A stretch of DNA of 64,000 bases from Sipunculus nudus (GCA_026874595.1 CM049320.1:33326214-33390213), one strand, 5' to 3'. Shown: positions 36,357 through 50,387, counted from the stretch's first letter. The notes: generated from the sequence alone by a model not told the origin. Translations and numbers: made by a program.

Positions 36357-36420
36357 CGCTCTCGTTATACCATCGAGCACTTTGCCATCAGTGCATTGCA
36401 AACAGCCTAGAAAGAACACT

Positions 36421-36472
<52 letters not shown>
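36206..36472. repeat. Three (AT)n tracts flanking a perfect stem-loop
   Basis: (AT)n runs at 36206-36243, 36298-36351 and 36421-36471. Between the first two lies a stem-loop with arms CATGTGTAAGGAATCAA (36246-36262) and its exact complement (36281-36297); ACGAT/ATCGT extends the pairing inward to a 7-nt loop. Confidence 0.9.
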
Positions 36473-36474
<2 letters not shown>

Positions 36475-36636
36475 TACATTTATATGCGTATATATACGAG
36501 ATAAAATCTCACAAATAGGATTGCATGCGGGACCAACAAAAGAGGTCGTGTAATAATGCGATGGTCTTTTTAGACTATATTATTGAGAATGCAAAACCAA
36601 ACCAAGCTGGTATTGTCAAATCATTCGTCAGAAGCA

Positions 36637-36651
36637 TATATATATTTATAT

Positions 36652-36702
<51 letters not shown>
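36637..36702. repeat. (AT)n microsatellite
   Basis: AT-rich run with TTATATTATA lead-in followed by about 20 pure AT units. Confidence 0.9.
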
Positions 36703-36708
<6 letters not shown>

Positions 36709-38210
36709 TATGTAATGTATATGATTTAAAGGTATCTTGGGCCACCGCACCTTGTATCCCCTGTGGCCTTACGCACTTTCCCGCATCTCCTACCCCTTCC
36801 GCTGCTTCATATGATGACATCAATTAAATAGGAGGGTTGGTTTATTTATAAATTAATTATAAATCAGAGGTCTTCTGAAGAGAGTATGGTATCTGTCGTC
36901 TGTGATGTTTCCAGGTCTGTGCCCGCTTTGAGCTTTCAACATAGCACGTAAACACACTCAGTCAGGTTCACACGGATGAGATTTTTCCGGGACCCCAGTG
37001 TCACGTACAAGCCCGAGATCTAAGGTATCATGTTACTGTGGCCCTGAAATGGAAAATAAACGTGTTCTTAACTCCCATGCACTGAAAATAACTACATACT
37101 TAACCCAACAACGCTGAGGCTTAAAGCAAGCTATTCACCCATCTTGTATATTCTGTATAATTTATGTTATTTTTTTGCCTTAGATACTCAGCGTACATAT
37201 TAATAAACTACAGGCGATGCTTTTTAAGTTCTTGTAACGCCTCTGTAACGGTTGTTCATCTACAAGTTCTTAGTAAACACGGTTCTTGCGCCAATGTTGA
37301 CAAACAGAAAAACCACGTGATCTAAGGTGGTGGCTTACATGTGTGCGAGGCTGGAAGGTCACTAGTTGCAAAAGGCTCTTTCCGCATCACTGGTTCTTCT
37401 GACTTGCCTTCAATTGGCCTTGTTGAATCTGTTTGGAATAATTTTTCGGGTCGTCCACATACATGTAATAAACACTTGGATATAAAAAAGCAACCACTAG
37501 TCTGTTAACCGTGATATTGATGTCCCTTTTTTTTATTTTTTTTTTATAAAATATTCAAGGGAATAGACTTTAATTAAAAAAAGAATAAAGGTATGGTTAT
37601 CAGGCACCGCGCGCGTCAATTTTAACCCCATGCATAAAAAAATGTTTATATTGATTTTCATCTTCAAGACGATAAAATGATACAAATTTGCTAAGATTTC
37701 CTTAATTTGTTATTTAGTGCTTTTACCTGTTTAGCAAAAAAATCTGTTATTATCATGCTATTCCCTGATCATATGACATTTTTATCGAAACGTAGAAAAG
37801 AGGTTAAAAAAAATTCGCTCGCCCGCACTGATCCCACACTGAGAACCATACCTTCATTTGTTTTTGGCCTTAGACATTGGAATATGCCTCTTTAAAAATG
37901 AGTGTTATACCATCACAGCAATATAACTATAAATGTAACTTTCATGTCCCTCCAGAAAGTGCAGCATTTCCTCAGTAGATAAGCATAAATGAAAAGGGCC
38001 TTTATGAGCACCAAGGTATAGGAAATCCATTTATAATTTATCAAAAATGTGTTTTATCTCCCTGTATGCTCAGTGGAAATGCTGATATACATATTTAGAT
38101 AAACTGACCGTCGTTAAATGAAATCCTACGCGCGGCCCTTTATTTGTTTTAGAATATACTTAATAAATATTGAACTGTTCTGTTGTTTTGAATGCGTATG
38201 TAGAGGTACC

Positions 38211-38227
38211 ATAATATATATATACAT

Positions 38228-38283
<56 letters not shown>
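38211..38283. repeat. (AT)n-(CA)n-(AT)n compound microsatellite
   Basis: Short AT run, ten or so CA units, then about 18 AT units, ending immediately before a SINE. Confidence 0.92.
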
Positions 38284-38285
<2 letters not shown>

Positions 38286-38286
<1 letters not shown>

Positions 38287-38375
38287 GACGTTTAGCGTGG
38301 TGGCATGATGGTTGGGCGGTGGACTTGTGACCGCAAGGTTGTGAGTTCGAATCCTGCTGTGACCGCCGTCTACGC
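38286..38375 (+). repeat. tRNA-derived SINE head
   Basis: GTGGCATGATGGTTGG resembles a polymerase III A box; GTGAGTTCGAATCCTGCTG contains a canonical B box (GTTCGAATCC), with tRNA-like spacing (about 45 bp). It differs from the 29-kb family. The body probably continues to about 38500. A functional tRNA gene is unlikely because I cannot draw paired acceptor arms. Confidence 0.65.
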
Positions 38376-39445
38376 AAAGATTCCTAGCCAAAGTTTAGAA
38401 ATTACCAAAGGATGCACTCTCGCGTATACTTGCCGTGGGCGGCAGGCAAACGATGTAGAACGAATACTGGAATCACAGGCGTCCGTCATATAGCCCGCAT
38501 TAAGTATACTTACGTACTACAGACGCTTATATGGAGTGCCAGCGTAAACTTTCAGCGCCTGTTGTGGCTGTTTGGGTTGAATGCTCCCAATGCAGGGAGC
38601 CGAGGAAAGCTACAAGAAAAAACAAGCCCGAAAGACCAGGAAGGGGACATGTTAAAGTCGGCTGAGACTGACATCGTCGGTGATATCAGACAATAAACTT
38701 CTACCTAAACTCTCCTTTAAAATACCTTAGAAACAACATAAGATTGTTCTTTAGCTATTACCCTGACCCTCTCACAGTTTTTTTTAATAATTATCCATGC
38801 ATAATGCTATGAGTAAATTTGCTAACAGTTAAACCAACCAAATAACCAACCAGCCAAAGAAAGTGAAAAGTGACACACCCTTGGGAAGCACGAATAACGC
38901 ATACCGGGAGGTATAAACTCATATATTATTATGCGTCATCAACTGACGTTACGTCAACTCCTGACATTAAATCAGCTCACTCAGATATACTATCACCATA
39001 AACAAACAAAATATGAAATATACTATTATTTTTTAGAAACAAATAAAATAAGGTATACTATTTTTATGGAGGAACAAAATTGTAAAATAAACTATTATTA
39101 TTTAGAAAACGAAAACCGACAGATATACCCATGTTACAAAATCGTATGAGCGATTTTTCACGCATGTACAAGTACATGGAAACACAGCTTAAGCCAGCAA
39201 ACCCTCATCCCAGAAAATGTGCGTTTTGTTTTAGTACTTCCTTCTCTGTTATGTTACCCCTTTCAAGTCATGGAGTATAGACTGGTATTTGCACATAAAG
39301 CCAGTTAAGTGTGTGGTCACACTAAATCCGGGAGACTTATCTCCAACAACCTAGAGGGGGCAAAAAAAGAAACATTAACAAGACATGAACCGAGACCATG
39401 GTTTAGCATAAACTCCACCAAAATTTACTGTTCTTATCTATAATG

Positions 39446-39600
39446 TTTAGCTCAGCTGACTGAGAGTCATCACTCTTACTCCGTCCGTCCGTCTGTTTGT
39501 CTGTCCGTCCGTCCCTTAACATGGCACAAATCGCAATCTCAATACTATTACTATTCCATCATCTCTTTATTTATAATCCTAATGAAGATGCGAAGTAAGA
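39446..39600 (+). mobile_element. M1 element end, truncated copy
   Basis: TTTAGCTCAGCTGACTGAGAG then a (CCGT)n tract matches the opening of the M1 copy at 56761. No matching far end (CCCATGGGTC type) is seen downstream, so it is a fragment. Confidence 0.6.
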
Positions 39601-41626
39601 AAATGTGTATATATAAGAACACTAGTGAATTTTGTCACATGCATATTATATGGTTTCTGCACAAATAAACTCTGGAATCTGGTTTGGTACATTCACTGTG
39701 TAACAAAAGTGCGTATGTTAACACACTTTGTCATGTAGATAAAGAAAACCTATATAAAACAAATTATCTAAAATCGCTGAGCCTGAAATTATCAGATTTA
39801 TTTGAATACGACCTGACAACGAATGTCCTGAAGACCGTCCTTGGTAATATTCCATGTGCATTACCTTCTATCAAATTGGTGATAAATGAAATAAAATGAA
39901 CACAATTATCACAGTTTCAATTATATTTATAACGATTTTAGAAAGAAAAAGAAAACAAACATTACAAATGAAAACAAACCTTAAGCGTTGATAACGAACA
40001 GCACATCAGCTTTTTACGATTGTATCGACCTGAGTTGTAAATACAGTATAAACCTTAATTTACGAGTCAACCACATGTGTTACCGGTACTCTCAGTGAAA
40101 ACCTAACAAGCCAATGCCCTCCAGTCAAACATGTAACTTTTAAATCATTTGAACAGTGCATGTTATGACACAAAAACCTTCAGTACTGAGAGCACATGCA
40201 TGCCCCTGACATTGTTTTCTGGATGAAAACTCTGCATATATATATAATATGCGGGTTGCGGAGGGGAGACCGGCCTGCTCGATCAGATGTTTAGAAATGA
40301 AGGGTATTTTTTCCATAAATAGCCAGTTTCAGTCATTTAGTTCTGCGTTTTGTCGGAGTAACTGGTTTAAATATCAGAGTATCATGCAAATGTGTAGTGG
40401 TTTAATCTAATCGAACTAATGTATCTTATAATTGATGGTGGTGGAACTCAATCGTTGGCACGCAACTCCTCCATGGGTTAGCTAAGATATTGTCCGCTGT
40501 TTGGTCTTTTTTTCTAGAACGATGGCGAAGTTTCCTGTAAGAGGGATCATTTTCCATGTTTACCTCAATAAACATTGAGTAATTTGATATTATTTAATAA
40601 AAGGGTCTATCGCTCTGCCATCTTTCAGAAACTACGTCAGTGAACTCGGACCATGTGAACTTGGCCCACCAAAAACTCGTCCCACACAACCTCGACCGAG
40701 GTCCCGATTACCTGTCACAGTCCACGAACGAGAAGTATGCCAGTAACCATAACCGATGGTTAATTCAAAACCCGCTACCGTCCAGGTAGCGCAGAAATGC
40801 TTCTCTATTAGCAATTGAAATAATAAAGGAAACACCAAAAAAGCCATCCCTCTTAAACTGTAGCATTATGAATGATATAATGCATGTATGTTAAAATGGG
40901 ATACGTACTTCTTCTTTTTTGACTATTCGTCTTTGATAATGCTTTATCAAGGCTTGGTGTTCCGGTTTATTTCATCTACCAGAAGGGTATATGCGGTCAT
41001 TCCCGTTCATACTTTCGTGTGTGTTTGTTCCAATATAAATCATGCAGTCATGAACGGAATCTCATAAAATTATCAAGGCAATTTATGAATGGACCAGTCA
41101 AGAATCTGTTAGATGTTGGTGTGGATCCGGAACATTATTCGGCTTCAGGAACGTCAGCAAGGAATACTCACTAATGTAAAGTCACGTATGCTCAAATGAA
41201 CCTGGTAATATGGGCCGAACAAGTGAACACAAACATGGGTTTGGAGCATATATCATTAGGGACCCCCGACATGGCGGAGGCTTGCATTCCACTGAATACA
41301 GATTTCTAGTTTATATAGTTATGAAGCCACAGCTGCGGATATCCACCTTAGAGAGGCAAGAAAAGTAGGTCCCTGGCTGTAAACCTCAAGGATACATACG
41401 TCTCGTTTGTATATTGTATTATTAATGGGGCTTGTTATTCATTGAAAGAACGTTTGTGTTTCTGAACAGTGTCTGACTGTCAATAAAACCACTGAAAACA
41501 CGCGGATGTGCCCGCCTGTAATAGCCATGCAGTCAGACAACAAATGCTTACTGTTAGCAAATTGAGCAGGCGGATTCAAGGTTATATCCAGAAGGGTGTT
41601 TTAGCGTTGCATATGTTAACTGGATA

Positions 41627-41843
41627 CACTGTTAGAGAAAAAAATATTTTAAAAGGTATGAAAAGGTTTTTTAAGTGTCCATATATGAATACGGTTTTTA
41701 AGGTATTTTCAAATACCCTTTTATAAAAAACCTTATTTAAAGTATTCTAAAATATATTTTAAAATACCTTAAAAAGGTATTCGTATTTGGACACTTAAAA
41801 AAACTATTTTCATACCTGATAAATACCTATTTTTCTACCAGTG
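41627..41843. mobile_element. 217-bp palindromic MITE
   Basis: The ends are CACTGTTAGAGAAAAA and the complement of CACTGGTAGAAAAATAGG, flanked by TA on both sides. Nearly the whole element is an imperfect palindrome: AAGGTATGAAAAGG, TTTTTTAAGTGTCC and GAATAC on the left are mirrored on the right, around an AATATATTTTAAAATA centre. Confidence 0.85.
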
Positions 41844-42006
41844 TAGGGAGGATTTGAACGGGGAGCACAATTTCGACTTGGGTACTCGATATTATTACTC
41901 GACTGGGTGGGATCCAAGAACTCGGTAACCATAAGGGTATTCTACAAAGACATTTAACAGGAATATTGTGTGGGTGTATTAACCCTCAACGAATGTTTTA
42001 TGTTTA

Positions 42007-42720
42007 AAGGGACATTATCAGGAGCAATATTATGAATATTCTTTCACACTGTTAGTTCACGTTTGCTTTATACTAAAGTGTCCAGGCAAAACTATCCCAG
42101 CACACGGTCTCAGTACCTCTTTTTGAGCTGTTTAACACCTCGTTGTGGTTCTGCATGATAGAAACACAGTCCACATGCGTCTGTTTACACTAACAAGGCC
42201 GCGTGACCGGAGGTCCGATTTAGCGCATGCGCGACATATACCAAACAAAGAGTAGTCCAAAATAGTCCATACATGGACCTTTATGTTCTCTGATATTTCT
42301 TTGCTGGATGGACATTACGGTCCATGGTCCGAATGTAAATTCTTCATAGAACCTGTCGTAACAGATTTGTACGATAGGTCCAGGGGCCTCAGCGGAAATG
42401 ACTCGGGTAGAACAGGTCACGTATCGAGTGTCAGGCCTGAGTAACCGCAACATCCGTTGTCTCAGCCAGCGGGAATATGTATTACATTTTATGGGACAAA
42501 GTATGTCAGGGCATCTCCAGATGGACAGGTGTTATGGCTCAGGAGATGCATGGTGTCCCACGCGCCGTGTTTATGTTGACGCCTGGCATCGCGCTAGGTC
42601 CGCCGTTTTTAACACTTATGCATGTACAGGAGTAAGCCAACGTTTTCAGGGCAATATTTTGGAAGGTTCCAATTAATTTAAAAGAGATAACGATATTTTT
42701 CGTGCTAATTCACAATCGAG
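42007..42720 (+). repeat. Dispersed repeat family R1, copy 2
   Basis: Partner of 14436-14900, with an extra segment in the middle (42230-42470) that the first copy lacks. It contains GCGCATGCGC (42223-42232), an NRF1-type palindrome, just after the conserved CCGCGTGACCGGAGGTC block. Confidence 0.7.
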
Positions 42721-43767
42721 TACTCAAGTACTATATGTTTTTATGATTTATTATTTATGTATAAAAAATACAAATAGCAAAACATTCTTCCTTGATATTT
42801 ACAAAGTTGCACAATATACCACTCTATAATACGTAAGATAATAGACTTAATTCTTATAATTAGTTGAACCGAAACACATAGGTTTTAAGGTTCTGTATTA
42901 CATTGCATGTATTTGGAATGGGAGGTTCCGCGGGTCTACAGAAGGGACTGACTTTGTAACAGGGGCCTATACTGGGGTGAAATAACGACCGAATGGAACG
43001 ATGTGCACCACTAGCTTACATACATAACACACCATAATATTTCTTATTTCTGTACACCCTATATACTAATGAACATTCCAATGAAGATAAAGAAAATTAT
43101 ATGCTTCATTCCTTCTAAATGCGACTGCATTATTTATGTGAACGCATATGGGGTCATGTGAGTGCGGCGTACAGCAATTTGTTCGCGTTACTCTCCGCGG
43201 ACCCGATGAAATTTCGGATTTTGGTCTTCGTGCATAAAAAACAGTATATAAAACACACAAAGCCCCAATCAAGCTCGGTCTATGTTTATAATTCATCAGC
43301 CCACCGGGAAACCTTTCAGTCTTGAAATGGTCTATGCAGTCACTCGAATACGGACCCACATCTATACTAATGATATTTTATTCAGCTTCAAGTACTGTAC
43401 TCATACATATTCTGCATAATGTGAATTGAGACCAGCTGTCGTCATGTGTTGCCCAATTGAGACAGGAGTGTCCATCGGTTTTTGGAAGTAATTATTAAAT
43501 GCTGATACTTCTATCCAGTAAGTAACATATATAGGCAGAACATTATTTGCATTAAAGTCTCTATTCATAAATAGTGAAACTTTTTGATCAAACTTATTCC
43601 ATGTATAATTTGCAACTTCCTATAGACGTTTCTTGATATTGCGTCTTTAAGCTGAAAATGCATTTTACCATATCATTACCAAGTGCTACCGTCATCCATC
43701 ATTAAGTAGTGTATGTCAAACAATGTCTTTGGCCTAGTTACATTATGTCGTGACAAAAAACAGACTG

Positions 43768-43870
<103 letters not shown>

Positions 43871-45036
43871 TTAAATTCATTATTCTTGGTAGGACGGCTA
43901 AGATGACGGCGACCGTTCGTATATATTTTTATATGTCAACATTAAAATTGTACAAAACTGTGAAATACATGAGTGCATAATGTCAAATATAATTATTATA
44001 CCTAACATTTTTCTGAATGAAAAAATTGGGTGTCTAATAATATTCTTTGGGTCTCGTTAATTTAATAATATTTCGTTGTAACAAATTGTTAAGTTCATAT
44101 GGGTCAAATATAATAAAAAATACTCATTAACATTAAAAATTAAAACATTTTTAGCATCTTGGCAGTTGTCCAGCAACCCCCAAAACCTCTCCAACAGGGT
44201 CTTAGTACCGTATTTTTTTTGTGAGAGTACAGCCCTGATCTAAGAACATCGATTGTTCAAAATTACTGACTGGGGCGGAAAGAATGAATTAAATAAAGAT
44301 AAATATATTAAAGTTACAAATATAGAGGCGATGGAATACGCTCTATGTATACTCCCTATATCTATTATTGAGCCCGGAGCCGAGTTGGCCACACTTATGC
44401 GACTGGCTTGGACAAAAAGACGGCTGACTTAAGTATAGTAAGCCTATTTTTGTGGCTCGACTCGGCTTGCAAAATGTTGGCGGGCATTAACTGACCTGAA
44501 AGCCTGTTCTTTTGAAAATGTTACAAAGTATACCCGTTTTATGTTACAATGAACCAGCTATATTTAAACAAGTTATTTATATTACGTCTGACATATTGCA
44601 TCCATTTAGTGTGCGATATTTTCGTATATAAGCCAACATTTTCATACTTAAACAATCACACGGTTTCCTATCAGCGGCAAGAAATAAAGGAAAAACCTTA
44701 ACGTTTGTTTCGGGCATTTTTAATTAAAAAAAGATTTAGCTTTTTGCATTAATTATTTTTTCATGCCAACTGAGCTGCACAAAATCGGCTTACTTTGGCT
44801 TAATGAAATATCGGCGGCGCCTCCTGATAAACTCGGCTAGTCCGGTTTGGTTGGCGGCGGCGCAAAATGGCGGCGGTGTCGAGCTCGTATCTATTGCCAG
44901 ATATTAACAACATTAAAACGAGCTCTGAAGGTCTCTGTGTCAAGTTTTGGCAGATCTTATATAGATAGCGCAAAAAATGTGAACATCAAGAAATTGGAAA
45001 GCCCTTTTTGACACCTACACACCACTAAAAATGGGA

Positions 45037-45128
45037 GAGAAATGTACAACGTTGAAATGTACAACGGTGAAATGTACAAAGGTGAAATGTACAAAGGTGT
45101 AATGTACAACGGTGAAATGTACAACGTG
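45037..45128 (+). repeat. 15-bp minisatellite, six units
   Basis: Unit GTGAAATGTACAACG with AAG and GTGTAATG variants. The length is a multiple of three, so reading frames stay open (PLYIS pentapeptides on the minus strand), but no gene context supports translation. Confidence 0.9.
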
Positions 45129-45772
45129 GGCGTCACCACCTGCATGCGCTAAGTGGTACATTACATGAGTTGATACACGTAACTCTGTTTGTACCATAAC
45201 AGCTGGTAAGCTTAAATTTCAGATGCCATGTCATTAAATGATATTTTGTGTGGGGCTTTTTATTTATTTTTTTCCTGATTTACGCTATATGGATAAACCC
45301 AGGTGTGTTGAGTCAATATACATCTGTATTTTTTATCTGATTGTACAGATCATATAAGATATTGGGTGCGGCCTTTATATATTTGTTCGATTTAATGCAA
45401 TAAATATTATTCCAGGTGTGCTTAATCAATTTAAATATGAATTTATATCCGATTAGATATGATCATATGAGGTTTACCATGCGATTTTCCTTGATTTGTT
45501 TGGGATTTTACTTTGTAGACCTAAAGCCAGGTGTACTTAGTTAACTTGCACATGCATTTTTACCTGAAATCCTGAATACCTGATTATAAGCATGTATATA
45601 TATATATGTGACAAATTTAAAATATCAGCATGTCACATTGTAAGTAACAGCATCGTAATAATCGGATTATTCCTCATCCCTTTGTATTTTGAATATGAGA
45701 TTTAGGTAAACAGTGTACATGCAGTCTCTTATGTGCTTATGTACTGTATATGATGTACGTACCTGAAGTAAT

Positions 45773-45775
<3 letters not shown>

Positions 45776-45803
<28 letters not shown>

Positions 45804-45806
45804 CCT

Positions 45807-45839
<33 letters not shown>

Positions 45840-45840
45840 A
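45776..45840. repeat. (TATC)n, (CA)n, (AT)n compound microsatellite
   Basis: About seven TATC units, then short CA and AT runs. Confidence 0.92.
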
Positions 45841-46540
45841 TTGTGATTTACGGCACTAATGCTTTTGCTTCCTGAAACTTTTTTTTTTCAAATTAATCCT
45901 GGTTTAAGTTAGCGGTTGCATGAATAACCTATAACAGATACTCGTTTCCAAGAGTCATTTTTATGCCGATAATAGGTGATATAAGGGGTGGTACCGTATA
46001 AATTAAATAGTATTTTTTTTATACTATAATAACATGGTAACATTCCCTAAATAACTCATTGTTTACATATTAATGACTATTGGAAACTAGTAAAGGCGGT
46101 TTGTACCGCATGAGGTTATTGTTGTCTCCAGCATGTTCCCTGAAGCCTAAAATAGCTGCTTACTAACCTGAACCGGAACAGAGCAATCATCGACAATTAA
46201 ACATCTTCGGGCCACAAAAGGGTCCAATATGTAGAAGACATGTAGGATGAAAAAGGTGATGTGCACGAAAGTATAGGAAAAACTTGTAAAACTTTTGTAA
46301 ATATAGAACATAGAACTTATCTGCCTCATTATATACTGTAAACTGAATATAGCGACATTATTTATGTTTGTGAACATAAAAACTCCCTCTATATACATGA
46401 GCCACAAATACCAGAAAATTATCCATTTCAAAGATTCCTTTTTTTATCTCCCTTAATAATACACTTTTTATCTATGATAAATACTATAAAAATAGACTGA
46501 CTATATCTTATATTACTATTTGAACATATATTTAATTATA

Positions 46541-46547
<7 letters not shown>

Positions 46548-46594
<47 letters not shown>
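46548..46594. repeat. (AT)n microsatellite
   Basis: About 23 AT units. Confidence 0.95.
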
Positions 46595-46597
<3 letters not shown>

Positions 46598-48385
46598 TGT
46601 GCACGTTTGAACGAACGGCTTTTGTAAAACAATTAACAGTGGGTCGCGGATTTAAATATAAAGAACCAATCCTTTTATTCACCAAAAAATCACCAGCAAG
46701 CACACGTATAAGAGAAGGTATTTGAATGGTAAAACATCGCTTAACAGTTGTCCGCGATCCTCCTAGGACTTAAATTTTGTCGAATGTTACACCAAACATG
46801 TTAGTACATGTTATAAGCTAGTTAATGCATTCGAGATATACTGATGTAAAACCTGCCCATATTTCATACACCGTTTCGGCTGATTAGAAGAAACCAGGTT
46901 CCTTACAAAGATACACAAAATATCTTACAAAGAAGACCCGCAAAGTATGTAGATAGTAGGCCCTGCGTGTGTTCTGTATTTTAGAGAGGGTTGTTGAGGT
47001 TAAGTAAATAAATATATTCCACGTGCGTTTGTTGTGTGAATGTAGGATTTCATCCAGATCCCAGACTTTGCCCTGATTTGATTGGCTGGTGCACATGTTA
47101 CATCATTAACTGGATTTTATCAACAACTCAGACCTAGTAATCCATGTTGTTTTTATTCTGTCCTGAAAATTTGGGACTGACAGTGGCAGAAATAATGTGC
47201 TGTTACTGAGATCTAGACATTTTTAGTCACAGGGGATTTCCCAGTGTGTGACGTCACTGCCGAGTTGACAGTGCTTAGAGATGTGCCCATAGTTTTTGAA
47301 CAAATCACACAACCTAATGTTTTTAGTGGAAAAATATATAGAAATTTTTTTCCCCTCCAGGATTGGGCTCATTGAATATAAAATCTGTATAAAGATTTTT
47401 TTTCATAACCAATTATGTTATATGATAAAATAATGAGATTTGGAATACGTTTGCTTGACCTGGGATACAAATTCTTAAACACATGCGTCCTGTGCAGATG
47501 TTGTTGCAACCATGAGTTTCCACCCACAAAGACCATGACCCTGAAGGCTACATCTAAATTAAAGGTTTTAGACTACACAGCTATATATACGGTATTAAAA
47601 TACATTTTCTCAACAAATATAGGCGGGACAGTTCTGAAGATTATCGTATAGAAACTGAAAAAAGCTTTATGTAACTTTCTATTTTTCACATCTTCCGAAG
47701 AATTATTTGTTTATGCTTCGTTCTCACAAAGATGCGGAAACCTGATCGTACCATGCACATATTAAGCTTACTTGCATGGGTTTTTTTTTGTTGACAGCCA
47801 ACTTATTCCTTTTCTGCCCTCATGGCAAATTTAGTATTTAATAACCAGCTGTTATGCGTTTCTTCCTGAAAACAAGCCGATCACTTGATAAGAATATATT
47901 TCTAAGTCCACGTCATGAGATTTTTAAGATAATTAAATACGCTGCATGATACAGAGTTAATTATGAAAAAAAAGGATTTAATAATTTTGCATGTTTTGGG
48001 TTACCGTCAAGACGTTTTGTCTTACTGGACGTGACTTCGGATGTGGATTTCAATTAGTGCTGAAAATACACAAATGTCTTTTAGTTTTAACCTGACAAAC
48101 ATTATATCCATCGATTTTTTTAAAGCTTGGTAGTGCACCTGGCGGCGGGTTTTCCCCTTCCGAGAGAGAGTCTACCGAATGGTCGAAGTAGGCCGTATCA
48201 GTCCAATACAATCAATGTACGTGTATTCAATGTTACCGCGATGACCGATGTTCCTGTCCCACTCATGATATGTACATCTTCGTTCAATAACTAGTATTAT
48301 GGGAAGTGTTATTTGTGATTTTATTCATCATTGTCTCGCTTCATGACAATACATTAAGTTCACAGTTTGACCTTTGACCTTTTAG

Positions 48386-48486
48386 CATGGCGCCGGGTGG
48401 TCCGTGTGGCTTCCCTTGCTTGCTCCGACCCAAACAACGCCAAAGTCTGTGAGAAATACGGAATATTCGGGTACCCTACCGTCAAG
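48386..48486 (+). CDS. QSOX-CCN exon 2: thioredoxin domain, second part
   Basis: Residues 81-114. AWRRVVRVASLACSD, then VCEKYGIFGYPTVK with the conserved cis-proline of the thioredoxin fold. Acceptor TTTTAG, donor GTCAGT; phase 1 in, phase 0 out. Confidence 0.92.
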
Positions 48487-49110
48487 GTCAGTACATTTCT
48501 CTTCAAGGTATAGAGTAGCTACACAATCACACACACACATACAAACACACATGTACATACGATTGGTTTCTCTGATGACGTGGATGGAACATATACAGCA
48601 AACTTCAAAAAGTCTGAACGTAATTTGAAGCCACCAGACATAGCAAATCCAAAATCAGTACCACTATATAGACTGGACTGTTTTGGGATCCCTAAAACTA
48701 GTAAAAGCTCACGGCTATAACTCCCATGTGATTTAAGTCGGATATTTGAAATTTTACTTTAAATAATTTGAATATAAATATATTGTATATGTAGTATGTG
48801 TATATATATTCTTCCTCAATTCTTTTGTAATAGTATATGCATGCTAATAAAATTAATTTTTACGTCAACATATCAGCATTGTAGCATCATCCTAATAGGA
48901 CTGTTATGCAGTGGAACCTGCCATCTTTCTAGTAAGACCACCTGTCTATTTAGATCACCTTTAAATGAACACATTGGTTATGACTGACCTGTTTACTAAG
49001 ACCAACTTGCTAGACCCACGGCTAGTCTTATTCCACACGTTTCACTGTAATTCTATATATTTATATATATAAATACGCCATGTGGTGTTGTATTTATTTA
49101 TATTTTTTAG
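48487..49110 (+). other. QSOX-CCN intron 2
   Basis: Contains a short CA run and a pogo-like MITE; no additional exon seen. Confidence 0.8.
48909..49047. mobile_element. Short pogo/mariner-like MITE (about 139 bp)
   Basis: The left end is CAGTGGAACCTG and the right end is the complement of CAGTGAAACGTGTGGAA; the right side is flanked by TA, the left by TG, so only one side shows the expected target. The interior repeats AAGACCA and GACC motifs. Confidence 0.55.
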
Positions 49111-49256
49111 TTTTTCTCTGCCTTCGCTGATGATGACTACAGGGGACAAAACTACGACGGTTCTAAAGAGAAGCTCCGACAAGGGTTGATAGACTTCTTG
49201 GAATACCTACCAGCAAACAAAAAGCCGGAAGCCATGCCGGATATGACGCTCATCAG
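49111..49256 (+). CDS. QSOX-CCN exon 3: end of first thioredoxin domain
   Basis: Residues 115-162 plus two bases. FFSAFADDD, then the YDGSKEKLRQGLIDFLEYL helix that closes the domain. Donor GTAACA, phase 2 out. Confidence 0.92.
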
Positions 49257-49988
49257 GTAACAATACTGACCCGCCAGGTCACAGGGTAATACACGAATGA
49301 ATAATCATCAAAGGTCATAGGTTCCCTTATACATGTAATCATAATAGTCCATCCCTTCAGGTGATATTTTCCAATTCACAATAAGCCAACTTGTCAGGTC
49401 ACAGGTTCCTATTAATACTATGAGAGGTCATCCTGTCAGGTATAAAGGTGTCTATTAATATTCATGAGAGATCCTGTCATGTCAAATGTTTCATATTAAT
49501 ATTCATCAAAGGTCACCAAGCATTTCAACACAGGTTTTTGCCCAACAGCCCCTGGCCAGTTCCTCAGAGGCTTAAACTGACTGCTCCATACGTGATACTT
49601 TTACGTATTCTAAAAGGAGACACAAAAGTGTTAACGTAATTTAGAATTACCCTATATGTTCTGCCTAGTGGCTCCCTCCAACGCTCTGACTTGGAGCGTC
49701 AGTCTTAAACCCGTATAAAATCTCATAACTGCCACAAAGTTATAAATAAGAGTACCACCTCGATTGGGTTGAGTTTAAATAATGAAAGCATTCACTGTTT
49801 TAGAAATTATATGTGAAGGATAAATATAATTATCGAAGTAAAGTTAAAGTATCTGTTCTTTCCCCAGACAAATCCTCCCATCGACGTCATTTGTAATATC
49901 ATATCATACAGCGTCCTGATGAAGGTGTTAATTCCTCTTGGACCTCTTGAATTTCAGACAAATCGATTTCGTTAAAGCCTAGACAGTG

Positions 49989-50033
<45 letters not shown>

Positions 50034-50317
50034 AGGATAATCCTAAGGCCTAAACGTCAGCCCCGGCTCTCGTGTGTTTACGTCGAGCTTAGAAACAACG
50101 TTTTATTTGTTTCAAGGATTATTCGGGGAATACACACAGGCTTAAGCGTCACATAAGCATATTTGAGCATATATATATATATATATTATTAAATATTATA
50201 TTTTATATTATTCGGTATTATATTATATTTTTTATATATTGTATATCATATATATCATATATTGTGTATAGATATATATACATTATATATTATACATATC
50301 ATATTATATATATGTAA

Positions 50318-50325
<8 letters not shown>

Positions 50326-50384
<59 letters not shown>
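50326..50384. repeat. (AT)n microsatellite
   Basis: About 29 AT units directly abutting the left end of the element at 50385, which uses TA as its target. Confidence 0.95.

Positions 50385-50387
<3 letters not shown>

Noticed and set aside
36199-36827. Several open frames of alternating Tyr-Ile
   Set aside because: Translations of (AT)n microsatellites on both strands.
38286-38375. Functional tRNA gene
   Set aside because: Polymerase III boxes are present, but acceptor and anticodon arms do not pair convincingly and the sequence continues into a SINE-like body.
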